A DNA stretch of 64,000 nt from Lineolata rhizophorae (Eukaryota > Ascomycota > Dothideomycetes > Lineolatales > Lineolataceae), in contig MU001671.1 of NCBI GenBank assembly GCA_010093515.1, positions 680,808-744,807 of the forward strand, given 5' to 3'. How positions within the stretch are numbered: the first letter of the stretch is position 1; every line of letters starts with the position of its first letter. This document shows, one piece after another, positions 1-11,660 of this stretch. The position numbers were made by a program, and so were the translations under genes. The notes beneath the pieces were generated by a model. That model was not told the DNA's origin and ran no database searches. It was given only the letters and a program-made list of their open reading frames with translations.

Positions 1-466
1 GAGGATTTCGCGAGTCGCGACAGCGAGGCTGGGGCACTAAACCAGACTGAGAAGCGCGCAGTAAGAACGTGCAGCAAATCATCCCCTACCTTCGTACGAA
101 CGTAGTGGTTCTTCTCCATAGTGAAAGTACATAGCAGGGGTTTTTGCTAATATAATGTGTCTACAGAGTATTTCGCGCAGCAATCAATGATGGGCGGTCG
201 ATCCGCGGAGTCCTTTTCTATTCGTGCGTAAGAAACACGAACTCCCCACGCGGCTACGTCAGTGCGCAGTGTCTCTCCCGGCCATCCACCCCACCTCCCC
301 GCCCTGACGCCTCCATAACTTTGGAAGCTTGTCACGATACACAGTACTAATAGCATGTCGATATATATGGCAACTTGTCTAATTTCGTCGGCCTTGGAAA
401 GCTAGCCATCAAATATTTCGGTCTTTTTATCTCATTCAGATCGATCCAAGTAGCGCACGATATAAG
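1..466. other. 5' flank, no gene seen
   Basis: No reading frame here has a recognisable product. The stretch lies directly upstream of the kinase gene and presumably holds its promoter and leader. A small minus-strand frame at 147-356 has no family resemblance and I do not call it. Confidence 0.5.
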
Positions 467-1514
467 ATGGAGGAGCAGCTAGATCGCCTCGTCAAGAAAA
501 CATGGGGTATGAACAAAATGATTGGTTTATGGAGTTGACAGACTTGTTTAGTGGAAGGCCACATGCATGGATTTAAGCTAACATGTCTGAGCTATCCTGT
601 AGAGAAGTATCAAAAGCTGCCAAAATCGCGAAGGCTCTTGATCGGCGTTTCGGGCATTCCTGGGTCAGGTACGTGTTCGTCCGTAAAGCCTTTCCTCATT
701 GGAGCAGTATAGAGTTCTGTGGGCTCTTCACTTGAGTGGGCCATAGACCCTTGGGTCAAATCACTCGTTCAGTTCCACTTGTTTGACTCTGCTCACTCGC
801 CAACCCACCCCTGCTTTCCCCCTCAGGTTGCTTTCCTCACTTACAGCCAATGCACCCTTTCCAGGTAAAACCACCCTTGCCGCCCTCGTCGCCTCCCGTA
901 TAAATGACCTCTACCACGAGACCTCCCCCGCCGTCTCACAAGGCAACGCCATCGCCGCCTTCATCCCCATGGACGGATACCACCTGACGCGCGCGCAACT
1001 CTCCGCGATGCCGGACCCGACGCTCGCGCACGCGCGGCGCGGCGCGGCCTTCACCTTCGACGGGGAGTCGTTCCTGGCGCTGGTGAAACGGCTGCGCGAG
1101 CCGCTCTGTCCTGAGACGGGCACGATTTTCGCGCCGCAATTCGACCACGCGGTCAAGGACCCGGTCGCGGACGCCATCTCCATCGCGCCCCAGACGCGCG
1201 TGCTCATCCTGGAGGGCAACTATTTGAGTCTGGGAAGCGAGCCCTGGCGCAGTGCGGGAGAGCTGATGGATGAGCTCTGGTTTGTCGATGTAGACGAGGA
1301 GACGGCCACGAGGAGGCTCGTGCATAGGCATGTCAAGGCTGGGATTGCTCAGGATGAGGGGGACGCGAGGAAGAGGGTGGAGGGAAATGATCTGGTTAAT
1401 GGAAGGGAAATTATCAAGGAGAGGGTGCAAGTGCATGAAGTAATTCAGAGCAAGGAGGACGAGTCGTGGGCGCCAGAGAAACAAGGACTGAGGAAGGAGA
1501 ATGAGGTGGTATGA
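467..1514 (+). CDS. P-loop kinase of the uridine kinase/phosphoribulokinase family
   Basis: Three exons: 467-506, 603-668 and 865-1514, giving 251 aa. The first exon starts MEEQLDRLVKKTW. Splicing rebuilds a complete Walker A motif, GVSGIPGSGKTT, across the second intron, and this is the main reason for the model; the frame upstream of 865 in exon 3 lacks half the loop. Downstream are a PMDGYH motif, a substrate-side segment rich in Asp and Arg, the strand LILEGNYL and the lid-like RRLVHRH. This pattern is seen in small fungal proteins annotated as uridine kinase-like or YFH7-like, and in bacterial FrcK/PanK-type kinases. The substrate cannot be told from sequence. The 3' end faces COX18 with 305 bp between them, and an AATAAA lies at 1705-1710. 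Confidence 0.85.
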
Positions 1515-1819
1515 GAACCACAGGCGACGAAGGGAAACTGAGGAAGGAGGAGATTGGTTTGGGATACCATGGGCAGAAAATTGGCTTCTTCATTCGAGAG
1601 ATATGAGAATTTTACAAGACGGCGAGGGATAAAAGGGAAAGGAACAATTCGGACGTTTTTGACGGGGTAAATACGAAACTACATATATATACAGGGGTCA
1701 ACCCAATAAACATCCCGTGTCGCCTTTTTCCACAGTTCTCTTTCCTCTAATGAAGAAGGGATCGCATCATATATATAGGGCCAATCTTGTTGAAGGTCCT
1801 GTTTCCAATACTTTTACAG
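1515..1819. other. Convergent 3' intergenic stretch
   Basis: Short AT-rich gap between the ends of the kinase (plus strand) and COX18 (minus strand). It has an AATAAA at 1705-1710 and no coding signal, and probably carries the overlapping 3' ends of both transcripts. Confidence 0.5.
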
Positions 1820-3187
1820 TCACCTTTTCCGAGAACCCTTTCGTCTATTGTTTGCCATTTCCACCTCTTGTTTGGCGAATCCCTGCTTCTGCTTCATTAT
1901 CCTTTCCTTCTCTTTAGTCAAGGCATACTCCCAGGATGCCTTCTTAAGGTGCTCCTCTGACATTGCCCATGGCTCCGGTGTAATGGGCAATGTCGGTCGC
2001 AGCGGTTTCCATTTTTCCATCAGCTGAGTAGACATCAGTGTCAACGTCGTGCTCGATAACCAGTAGAGCAAGACACCACTCGGTAACAAGAACGTTACAG
2101 GGGGTAGGACTACCACGGAGACACCGAGCATAAATCGACGGAAAACCTGGGTAGGCGTTAAAAATACTCGCTTTTGGTCTTGTGGATTCGCGCCGCGGGT
2201 AGATAGCCAAATGTGCGTAAATGTGACGCCAGATACAAGGAAAGAGAGAGTAAAAGTCGGGTCGAAAGCGGTGAGGTCCGGGAACCACAGCATGCCTTCA
2301 TCTTGCATTGAAGGAACAAACCATGGTGACTGAGATGGTATCGTTGATGCTATATCCTCAGGAGCTGTGGTCACTGCAAGACTTCGATTGTCCGCCGCGA
2401 TTTCGTTTTGGGCAAAGGCACCAATTTCATCGGCTCCTCCATCAGCGTCCCTGCCACTCGTTAGGGAAGGAGAAATCACCCCGGTAACTGCATCACCCGC
2501 AGACGACGTAGTCGTAACACTATCCGTACCATCAGCTGCCTTAGTATGTCCTCCAGTGTTTTCCGACATCTGCCTGAGCCATTTCGCAATGAGCCCTAAC
2601 AGACTCGAATGCGTGCCCATCATTCTTCTCAAGCTCTCCGCTACGACTAAAAACACCGGCATATGGAGCAAAGACCACATCCACGACCTTCTCTGTAACC
2701 ATTTCATCCTGTCCAAAGCCAACGACTTGCGCGTCGGAAATGCCGCTCGCTCCGCCTCGTCCATCAGCTGCTTGCGCCGCGCATGCACCGAGGGCCCCAG
2801 CATGATCAGGTGGTGCCAGGTCTGCGGCAGTATGAAGCGGCGCAAGTTATACTGCGGGCTTACTTCGAGAAAGCGATGTTGGAAGTGCCGCTGCGGGATC
2901 GTGACGAAGGGCGTGAGGATGAAGAGGCGTACAAGTAACGCAGATAGGGGGATAACGGCGGCCCAGGGGAGGCCCGTTGAGTCGTGAATGAGTTGTAGGG
3001 TCGTGCAGGTGGTAGAGCAGACATTGTCGATGGCGGCGGAGACGGCGTTGGCGCGGCGTGGGGTGTGCGGGAGAAAAGCGGCGCGAAGGAGATGCGAGCG
3101 AGGTTCCGTCGAGGAGATGATGTAGTTGGGATAGTGGTGAAAAAGAAGGCCAGGCCGTCGGGTGGCCAGAAGCCTGGTGGGGACCAT
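1820..3187 (-). CDS. Mitochondrial inner-membrane insertase Cox18/Oxa2 (YidC/Oxa1 family)
   Basis: Single exon, 455 aa, starting MVPTRLLATRR at 3187. The N-terminus is basic and looks like a mitochondrial presequence. Hydrophobic segments follow the Oxa1 order: LPWAAVIPLSALLVRLFIL at about residue 73, a second after the RRSWMW loop, a third at TFTLSFLVSGVTFTHIWL, then VVVLPPVTFLLPSGVLLYW. The long gap between the first and second segments holds a charged matrix loop, as in this family. Cox18/Oxa2 exports the C-terminal domain of Cox2 during cytochrome oxidase assembly. A basic tail (about the last 40 residues) ends in RRKGSRKR. A Ser/Asp-rich insert sits between the second and third membrane parts. 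It is head to head with ALG11. Confidence 0.88.
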   Translation of the reverse strand: MVPTRLLATRRPGLLFHHYPNYIISSTEPRSHLLRAAFLPHTPRRANAVSAAIDNVCSTTCTTLQLIHDSTGLPWAAVIPLSALLVRLFILTPFVTIPQRHFQHRFLEVSPQYNLRRFILPQTWHHLIMLGPSVHARRKQLMDEAERAAFPTRKSLALDRMKWLQRRSWMWSLLHMPVFLVVAESLRRMMGTHSSLLGLIAKWLRQMSENTGGHTKAADGTDSVTTTSSAGDAVTGVISPSLTSGRDADGGADEIGAFAQNEIAADNRSLAVTTAPEDIASTIPSQSPWFVPSMQDEGMLWFPDLTAFDPTFTLSFLVSGVTFTHIWLSTRGANPQDQKRVFLTPTQVFRRFMLGVSVVVLPPVTFLLPSGVLLYWLSSTTLTLMSTQLMEKWKPLRPTLPITPEPWAMSEEHLKKASWEYALTKEKERIMKQKQGFAKQEVEMANNRRKGSRKR

Positions 3188-3698
3188 CGTTGCTCTGAGG
3201 GTGGTGACAGTGGGTTAACTTTACATGACGTGAAGCGGCTAGATGCCAATTGTATAAACTAGGAGCATAATCGTCGAGTAGCGGATATGAGGAGGGATTT
3301 CTGTGCATGCATAGAAGAGGAGAGGCAGCAGAATTAAGGTAGATAGAGAGCAGGTTCACAATATTCCTGCATCAAGGTACAAAAGTTGCATTAAGCCTGG
3401 TTGCGCTGGAGCCTTGGCGGGACCCGGAGAGTCTAGCGTTGCCATCTCCCCGGGCGGCTGGCGCACGAAACGGTGCGGTTGATTGGCCAGCGGTGCCTCC
3501 AGGGTCTGGCCCTGAACCGGCTGGGGTGCGAGTCCACGACACCGGCAGGGCGCTTGCCCAGCGTAGCATCACCAACTTCCAACCCCCACGACCCATTCCT
3601 GCTTCGATGGCATGAGATATCCCATCTAGATATCCCATCTTGGCGCCTCTTCATTCTATTTCGTTCACTCTCGCTTAAACCCGGAATAGCGGCTAGCC
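3188..3698. promoter_or_regulatory. Shared promoter of COX18 and ALG11
   Basis: The 511 bp between two divergent start codons must hold both promoters. An ATTGG at 3482-3486 (CCAAT on the minus strand) is a plausible CCAAT-box. No gene was seen in it. Confidence 0.5.
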
Positions 3699-5997
3699 AT
3701 GAGCCTGTCATGGCGTTTTCTTTTGCCTGACCCGACCTCTACTCGTGATACCCAGGCTTGGTTCCTCCTTCTTGCCGTTCTCTACCAGTCATACAGACTC
3801 AGCATTCCATCGTACTTGCTGCTCCCGAGATATTTTATATTTCTAATAGTCCAGTCCTTGTTCTTCCTTTCGTGCACATGGCATTTCGTGCGCTTCGCAG
3901 CCGGATGGTACCTCCGCCGCAAAACGACCGACCGCCGGCGACTGCTCGAGAAACGCGTCGCGATCGAACAAGACGACTACGACTCTTCAAGAGAAAAGAA
4001 ACAGAAGGGAAATAATGCCCAGAGTTTACCACCTCCACAGACCGACCAGAAGGGCGAGGACGACGATGACTGGAAGAAAGTGGAGTGTCACATGACCAAC
4101 TCGACTACCAATGGCGGGCCCCTGGATAAAGACTGGAAGGGCATCGTGGGCTTCTTTCATCCTTTTTGGTACGTCCTTCAATCCATGTTTTACTCATCAA
4201 GCATATCATATATTAAAGTCTCACTTTGATGCCTCGAATCGAAACTAACAACCCCTCAGCAATGCTGGCGGCGGTGGCGAGCGCGTTCTCTGGAGCGCCA
4301 TCCGTGCAACCCAGAAGCGCTACCCTGACGCCATCTGCTGCGTCTACACCGGCGATCACAACGTGAGCAAAACGGAGATGATTCAGCGCGTTCACGAGCG
4401 CTTCAACATCCAGCTACACGCGCCGACGCTAGTGCCGCTTTATCTAAGCACGCGGCACTGGGTGCTGGCGAGCACGTGGCCGCGCTTCACGTTGCTGGGC
4501 CAGTCGCTAGGCAGTCTAGTACTAGCCTGGGATGCCTTCTCGCTATTAGTACCCGACGTCTTCGTCGACACTATGGGCTACGCCTTCGCGCTTGCGCTGT
4601 CCAAGTGGCTGTTCCCGGACGTGCCCACAGGCGCCTACGTACACTATCCGACCATCTCGACAGACATGTTAGATGCCATTGCCGCGCCGCCAGTACCGTC
4701 GCCGTCGTCGGATCCCTCCCCGCTTACCAAGTCCAACACCGCGGCTCCGTCAGACCATGTCAAAGCCCAGGCCCAGGCTCAGACCAAGTCGGAGCAGCAG
4801 CTCAACCAATCTAAAGGTAGTGTGGGCGGCATCCACGTCGGGCAGGGCGCCGGTTTACGTGGCAAGGCGAAGCGTATTTACTGGCGCGCCTTTGCCGCGC
4901 TATACGGTGCCGTCGGCGGCACCGTTGATGTCGTCATGACGAACTCTTCTTGGACCCGGGGCCACATCGAAGCGTTGTGGGGCCCGGCGCGGGCGCGGCG
5001 GCGACAGACTTCGTCGCGGCGAAAGGCATTGCGCACGCAGACGTCCGGCAAGGACAGGGAGAACAGGGGGGAAGCCGAAGGAGAAGACCACGAACAGGTC
5101 TTGAGCCCAAGGTCGGTGGATGTCGTGTTCCCACCCGTTGCTGTGACGGATCTGCTCCGCGCCGTGGACGTCAGCGCCGCAAGCGAGGCCCGCCGCGAGA
5201 CCGTCCTGCTCTACATCGCGCAGTTCCGGCCCGAGAAGAACCATTCGCTCATCCTGCACGCTTTTGCGGAGCTACTAACCCAGTGGCCGGCGTTCGAGGC
5301 TCGGCCTCGGCTCGTTCTCGTCGGCTCTGTGCGCGGCGATGATGACTCCATGCGCGTATACAATCTCAGGCTACTAGCGCACGAGCTGCACGTTAGGGAT
5401 GACGTCGAGTTTGTCACGGACGCGGCGTGGCCAGTTGTGCAGGGCTGGTTGGGGAGGGCGAAGGTCGGCGTTAATGCCATGTGGAATGAGCATTTCGGCA
5501 TTGGCGTCGTGGAGTACCAGGCTGCGGGACTGATCAGCGTTGTGCATGATTCTGGAGGGCCGAAGAAAGATATCGTAGTGGAGGTGGACGGAGGCCCGAC
5601 TGGTAAGTCATCATAACTTTCAATTCGCTTTTCTTGCGCCTTTTGAACGTCAAGGATGGGATAGCTTAAAGAAGTTTGAGTGAAATTCTCCATCTGCACC
5701 TCATTTCTAACGCACGGGATTTGATCATTACCCTGATGCCTCTCACTTTTAAATAAATCTACTCGTGCCTCTCCACCTAACCTCCCAAAACCTACAGGTT
5801 TCCACGCCACCGATCCCCCTTCCTTCGCCCGCGGATTCGGTGCCGCGCTCGATCTGTCCCCCGCCGACGCCCTTGCCATGCGTCTTCGCGCCCGCGCATC
5901 CTCTCGCCGATTTACGGAAGAGGCCTTCGAGATGAAGTGGGTTGCGCACATGGAGACGCTGACGGCGTTGCAGGAGGAGCTGCGCGCTGCGAAGTAG
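3699..5997 (+). CDS. ALG11: GDP-Man:Man3GlcNAc2-PP-Dol alpha-1,2-mannosyltransferase (Alg11)
   Basis: Three exons: 3699-4168, 4260-5602, 5798-5997; 670 aa. The enzyme adds the fourth and fifth mannoses to the lipid-linked oligosaccharide on the cytosolic face of the ER. An N-terminal membrane stretch (about residues 30-62, ending LFFLSCTWHFV) is followed by HPF(W/C)NAGGGGERVLW, rebuilt across intron 1, which is the Alg11 signature. Later come DVFVDTMGYAF, GAYVHYPTIS, the GT4 element QFRPEKNHSLIL, and the acceptor/donor motif EHFGIGVVEYQAAGL with GGPKKDI. Intron 2 splits GG|P-T-GFHAT; the last exon has the usual F-T-E-E-F tail. Two low-complexity inserts, one Gln/Ala-rich near residue 310 and one Arg/Glu-rich near residue 390, are longer than in yeast. 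AATAAA signals occur at 6127 and 6175. Confidence 0.93.
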
Positions 5998-7045
5998 ATG
6001 GCTATTGTTTGATGTGCTCATTTCTTTTTGTATTATTGGCGAGTTTGGGCGAGAGGTGCAAAAAAACTGGTGTTGGCATATTGGAGTCTGGTGGGGGTTG
6101 CTGGGCCAGACATAGATTACGTAGAGAATAAAAGGACACGTTCCTTTTTGAGTTGTGGGTGGGCAGATATGACAAATAAAGTGTTGTGTCTCATGGAGAG
6201 GCCGCAACTGCGTTATAGAAAACTAATGCTATACACACTTCGTTCTGCGTTGAGGGACATATGTGCCTTTTGTCGTCTAGTAGCACCAAAATGATTAGAA
6301 ATTTGGTCTCCTACCGTAGTCATATCCAAGGAATAAAACCTCTTTTTCACTACGTAAGTACGTATGTGTCTTACGTACTAACGACAGTAGTAGACCAATA
6401 AGGATGGCATAGGGCGCCTCACTACCATCGCACTTCAAAATACGGTTCGCTTAATGCTATGCTATTACGAACCTTTGGTCAGACGCCGTGCTATCTTACA
6501 GCATCCGATCACATGAACGCAGCGCCACCATGACTTTGTTCATCCCATCCACTTACCAAGCGCCCGGGATGAAGGCATGAACGCCGTGAAGTGACGGCAA
6601 CGCAACTATTTCAAAGAAAGAAACCAAGAAAATAATTACGCAACTCCCATCTCCCAGTCGCAAGGCACTCCGAACCACCATGCAAAGACCCCGAATTCTT
6701 CGAACCCCGTTTCATGCACACAAACTTTTAGAAAAACAACACAAAGAGTAAGGAAAATAGGAGGTTTTGAAGAGCCTAACCACTATATCTCGTGTCATCA
6801 GCATCCAGTACCCTCAGCTAACGCGCACGACTAGACTCTCAATACCTATCGTCCACTCGGCTACGCTTCTCGAAACCCATTATCCGCGCCCGAATCTGCT
6901 CCACTGATCTCTTCCTAAACCCGGGCCCATTCTGTTCCGAGGAGAGTTAATCCATTCATCAACGCATCCACCTCCTCTGTACACTTCAAGCGTGCATCGG
7001 ATCTTTACTGTACTCTAGGCGGCAAATGGGGATTGTAATAACTGC
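5998..7045. other. Convergent intergenic stretch between ALG11 and the KH gene
   Basis: No gene is supported. It contains two AATAAA motifs downstream of ALG11 (6127-6132, 6175-6180) and a TACGTA-rich run at about 6350-6385. The C-terminal half nearest 7045 is probably the 3' UTR of the KH-protein gene. Confidence 0.5.
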
Positions 7046-9173
7046 CTAGACGCCAGGAGGAGGTGGGACGGCATTATAGCCACCAGACGCGCCCGGAGGC
7101 CCAGGAGGCGCACCTGGGGGCGGAGGGGGCGGTGGCGGCGCCTCGCTCGGCGGCGGGGGCGGCGGAGGCGGTATACCGGCAGTACCCGGCGCACCGCCGT
7201 TGGCGCCCGGCGGAGGAGGCGGAGGCGATTGCTGGCCTGACCCAACCTGCAGCTGTGCTGTTTGGTTATAGTAGTTGTAGCACATGGCTAGGTAGTTTTG
7301 GTATCCGCCGTACGCGGCATACGGGTCCTGGTGTCCCTCGGCGGCCTGCTGGTAGTACTGGGCATACTGAGCGGCGTAGTCGGCCGGGTTGGGAGTTCCG
7401 GCTGAAGGGACGGGAGGGCTGCCGGCGCCGGGGGCGCCCGGGCGGCCCACGGGCGAGCCGGCAGCGCCGCGACGCTGGTCATAGGCGCCACCGTATCCAT
7501 GTTGGCCGCCTATGCCGTGGTGGCCGTCACTAGACCCGTGATGGTGGCCATGGCGGCGGGAGCCTCCGTGCTCCTTGAATTGCTCGTACTGCTTACGAAC
7601 GTTATCTATGAGGTCTTCGCAAAGGGCTTTGCCATTGTCGACTTGATCACGGGAGGGGGCACTAGTGGAAAGGTCATCAGCATACCCGTAAAGTTTGGAA
7701 ATGAATGAAAGGTGGCACTTACGCAACGTGCAGGTACATAGGTTCGTCGCTCTCTTGCCTGGTCTCCCTCTCTAGGAAACCAGAGCCACGTCCTTTAATC
7801 TGTACCCGGCAGCCGGTTTCCTGCTGAATGTGCTTCACATAGGCCCCGCCACTGCCAACAACCGATGCGCGAAGATTGAATCCTGGAACAGGCTCCAAGC
7901 CGATAGGAATTTTCTCGTCCGGCCATTTGCGCTGTAGGACCTCAGCCCAATCTCAGTTAAGCATTTGATAATTTCCCGGTTATCGGGTTTCTCAAAAACG
8001 AAAGGAACAGATACATACCCGACCTAGCTCGTCACGTTCGAATTGTTCGGGTTCACGGCGACGAAAGCGACGTTCGTCGACCAAATTGGGCAGTTCTTGC
8101 TTGATGAGTTCTTGAATCTTTTCAACCGCAAGATTTAGGCCTTCCTCGGTCATGCTCGTAACATGAAGGTAGAGCGGGGGTTTCTAGAGAAGCAAGAGCA
8201 GTTAGTACGACATAGAAGCAATAAATCATTTACGGGACTGGGTAGGCCACTTACGGCTGTGCTGGCCATGCGCTTATCAGGGTAGTATTCGCCTCTGGTA
8301 GTGACATCTTTAAAATGTATGAGCATTGCCCTAGACCATGAATAGATATAAGCACGTCTGGAAGCGTACCGGCGCCAGTTTCTTCTTTAATCTAAATGTC
8401 ACACCATTGAGGTTAGCAGATGCCGAAGCGTATGAGCCGTGGAGCTCTGATGTGTGCTTTATGGTCAACTTTCATCCTCTCCTCTAACGGTGTGAATAAA
8501 TGGGGGAAAACTATAAACCATTCAAGGCAGACCATAGCCTTGTTGAGAAAATGCGCGGTGGAGGATAGGAAATTTGCCTGGCATATCAGTGCAACAAATG
8601 ACAAAAGGTATAATTTACCATCTTCTGAGTCTGGCCTTTGGTCAAGACATAGCGGTTGCGAAGGTCGTTCACTTCTATGTCCGTCATCCAGTCGCCATCC
8701 TGTGTATACGGCTCAGTATTAAGAGGCTGGCCTCCCGAGGCGCTCGAGGGCGACTTTGGATTGCTCTGGGAAGAAACCTTTCGAACCCAGCCAGCAGTTA
8801 CAGGCGTGGCCTTTGTATTAGCACTGAAGAGGTTGCACTATTCGATTCCAGGAAATTCACAGCGGGGCGGGAGAACAACACTTACACTCCTAATAGGTGG
8901 CACGTCCACGTGCTGGACGCCCCGCTTCTTCCTAATCTCAGCATTGATTTTCTCCGCCGCCTCTTGCGCCAATTGTGCAGCTGTGGCCGCAGGGTCATTG
9001 CTCTTGCCGGCCGTCGAGGGACTCTGGACGTCGCGCCCGATGGGGCTTCGACTGCGACGGGTCTCGCGAGTGCGCGAGGAAGGCGAGCGAGAACGGCGAT
9101 CGAAACGTGAGTGGCGCTTGGGCTCCGGCTCGGTCTGGTCGAAGCGCGACCGCTTGCGTGGTTCTTCACCCAT
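7046..9173 (-). CDS. KHDC4/Blom7-like KH-domain RNA-binding protein
   Basis: Seven exons on the minus strand: 9173-8886, 8810-8619, 8391-8370, 8307-8255, 8183-8019, about 7931-7723 and 7661-7046; about 514 aa. The start of the sixth exon is ambiguous by 9 bp, since a GAG acceptor just upstream also keeps frame. The N-terminus is Arg/Ser-rich with repeated RFD and RSRSP, as in splicing proteins. The first KH-like domain runs from DIEVNDLRNRYVL through IKEETGADVTTRG. The second holds NLRASVVGSGGAYVKHI and IKGRGSGFLE. The C-terminal third is Tyr/Gln/Gly-rich and then proline-rich, ending in poly-Pro runs. Human KHDC4 has the same paired KH layout and binds pre-mRNA splicing factors; the same role here is inference. 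Exon 3 is only 22 nt, and two acceptors are AAG. Confidence 0.85.
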
Positions 9174-9660
9174 GCCTTCAAGCTACTATAGACGCTGAGC
9201 AAGAACCCGTGTTGGCGGGTACACAGGTGTTAAGCGGAGGGAGGCAAGCAAAGCTTGTCTAGGTGGGGCCCGAGAAAATAGAACAAAGTAAGCTCCTGGA
9301 TGCTGCAGATAGCCTATGGAAGAAGAGAGGTAGAAGGAGAGTATCGCACGGCAAGAGGTGGGTGTTGACACACTCGCGCAGAAGCTTTGGGTGAAGGTTG
9401 AAATGGTAAGAAGTTGGCCTGCGAGAGGCAGACGCGCACACACGACTTGAAGGTCAGCTGGTTCGGTCATAACATTCTGCCGAGCCTCACCGCCCGACGT
9501 CGTGCCGAGCGTCCCTAGTCTACGCCTTCCTAACATTTTGATGAATCACTCTGCTATCGCGCTCAGTCACTACGTTTCCGTTTCTTCGTTCTCTCCATTC
9601 CCGCCCAGGGCGTACTTCCCCAAACCAATTGATCCCTTCCCGCTGGCTGTGGCGTACAAA
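9174..9660. promoter_or_regulatory. Shared promoter of the KH gene and ILV6
   Basis: Divergent gap of 367-487 bp depending on which ILV6 ATG is used. It must contain both promoters and leaders. No clear binding site decides more than that. Confidence 0.45.
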
Positions 9661-10808
9661 ATGGCGTCAGGGCGAGCCATCCAGGCTCTGCCACTGCGCC
9701 AGTCGCTCACCGTCGAGGCGCCGCTCTCCCGTAGCTACGCTAGCACCGCCGGCCGCGGCGTTCGCAGCGTTGCCTTATCTAGGTCGTATAGGCAACAGGC
9801 CAGACATTCGTCATCGTCCACTTCCGCGCTCGCCTACAAGGCACTCCACCGCCGTATCGCGCCGCTCCCGACCAACGACTCCCCGCCTTCGTGGTCAGCC
9901 CCGGCCGCCGTGAGCTCCATCCTGTACGAGACGCCGCTCCCGTCCGCCGCGCCGCCCAAGCGGCACATCCTCAACTGCCTCGTGCAAAATGAGCCCGGCG
10001 TCCTGTCGCGCGTGTCGGGCATCCTCGCGGCGCGCGGCTTCAACATCGACAGCCTGGTCGTGTGCAAGACCGAGGTGGACGATTTGTCGCGCATGACCAT
10101 CGTGCTGCAGGGCCAGGACGGCGTCGTCGAGCAGGCACGCCGCCAGCTCGAGGACCTCGTCCCCGTCTGGGCTGTCCTCGACTACACCGCTGCGCCCCTT
10201 GTCCAGCGCGAGCTACTCCTCGCAAAGGTCTCCATTCTCGGCCCGGAGTACTTCGAGGAGCTGCTAGCGCACCACCGTGAGATGAGCGGCGATCCAGACA
10301 TGGACGTCAGCGCTGCCGCGGCGGATGGCGTGCGCGGCCCAGAAGGCGAAGTATTGGAGATGAGCGAGGAGGCTGCGAGGCGTCGCGAGGCGGAGGTAGC
10401 CGCGGCGGTCCAGGAGAGCTTGAGGCAAGATTTCCATCCGTCGAAGTTGGCTATTAGCCAGGCCTTGCGGCATAAGCACGAGCATCTCCAGGCCATCACG
10501 AACCTGGCGCATCAGTTTGGTGGCAAGGTTTTGGATATTAGCACCAACAACTGCATCGTCGAACTGTCGGCCAAGCCATCTCGGATTGATTCCTTTATGA
10601 AGCTAATTGCTCCCTTTGGCATTCTGGAGTCTTCAAGAACTGGTAAGTGGTACTCGAGATTAGACTGTCCCTGTGCAGCGTAGCAAGCTAACCTGACATT
10701 CGCGAAGGCTTAATGGCGCTTCCGCGGTCGCCTTTACACGGGCCCAATGAGATTGAAGAAAAAGAGGCTGGTGACGTCGTTGACCAAAGCCAGCTACCTC
10801 CTGGATGA
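9661..10808 (+). CDS. ILV6: Acetolactate synthase regulatory (small) subunit, mitochondrial
   Basis: Two exons, 9661-10642 and 10708-10808; 360 aa from the ATG at 9661. An upstream in-frame ATG at 9541 would add 40 residues; I prefer 9661 because it sits in AAAATGG and starts a typical presequence (MASGRAIQALPLRQ, Arg/Ser-rich, ending near SYAS). The ACT domain begins RHILNCLVQNEPGVLSR and continues GFNIDSLVVCKTEVDD. A second ACT-like part is QFGGKVLDISTNNCIVEL, and the C-terminus is FGILESSRTGLMALPRSP rebuilt across the intron. It activates the catalytic subunit (Ilv2) and gives valine feedback in branched-chain amino-acid synthesis in the mitochondrial matrix. A roughly 60-residue acidic insert separates the two ACT parts, as in other fungi. 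Confidence 0.93.
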
Positions 10809-11430
10809 GTTCCGGCGCTGCGTAGCGACTGGTTGTTGCTTCCTTCTTATACTTGAATCTAGAGTTCTACTCAAGCAAGTCATCAGTCATTCCGTGAGTA
10901 AGATTTTTGTATATAGTATTGTCAGACCCAGATTTGGTTGGAAGATTGTTTTCTCGTCGCATGAAATCTCTGCTCGTTTCGTGCAAAGCCGAGATTTGCG
11001 ACCAAAAGAAAAGAGTATAAAAAGGTCGTTCGAGACCCCTACGGAACGTAAGAAATCGTATGATTTCGAGCAGTAACAAGTCGATACTGAGCGCTTACCC
11101 CCAAAGTGGAACCTCGAAAAGTGGCATTTCCTGATTTCCTACCAAGTAAAATGCGAGCACATTTCTCAGGGCCCATATGCGGACTCTGTTCTACCCAGCT
11201 CGGCCCGCATAGCGCCGAAAGCAGCCGTTGAACTTCGCGACTAGACGCTGCCTCCCACGAATGGTGGTGGTGCAGTGACTGACTGCGCTAGTTCTCGGCC
11301 GCCGGAGGGTGCGGTCATACCTCCAGCCTGGGTGCCTGGGCCCCCATAGCCATAGGTCGTGGAGCCGTCGCACCAACCATCCACATTGTGGCTCCACGTT
11401 TCTTTCGCAATGGATGCTGTTCTTGGGATG

Positions 11431-11660
11431 GTAATTCCCTTTGAGCACCGACAGTATTTCAAATTTGGTCCCTCCGACGTTCATCGATATGCACGATCAT
11501 TTGCCTAATCTTGACATGGTCTAACCCAAGCGTACCCTATGTCCTCTCTCCGACAGGTTACATGGGATTTCGGAGCAGTCACCTTTGAGCATAGATGGGA
11601 TTTGCGTCGGTATCAAAAATCGACCCCTCCGACGTTCAACGATATGCAAGACAGTTCTTC
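11431..11660. repeat. Diverged direct duplication
   Basis: Two copies about 150 bp apart (near 11431-11500 and 11578-11660) both contain CTTTGAGCA, then after a variable spacer a 27-bp core that matches at about 25 positions (CCCTCCGACGTTCA, then CGATATGCA). The copies are in the same orientation. No element or gene was recognised; it may be a small local duplication. Confidence 0.5.

Noticed and set aside
9502-9660. Longer N-terminus for ILV6
   Set aside because: Position 9502 is GTG, not ATG, and the ATG at 9661 has better context and a presequence directly after it.
11191-11484. NVGGTKFE word resembling the start of KCTD-type BTB domains
   Set aside because: Nothing after it matches a BTB fold, and the second copy of this duplicated DNA has a stop at the same place.
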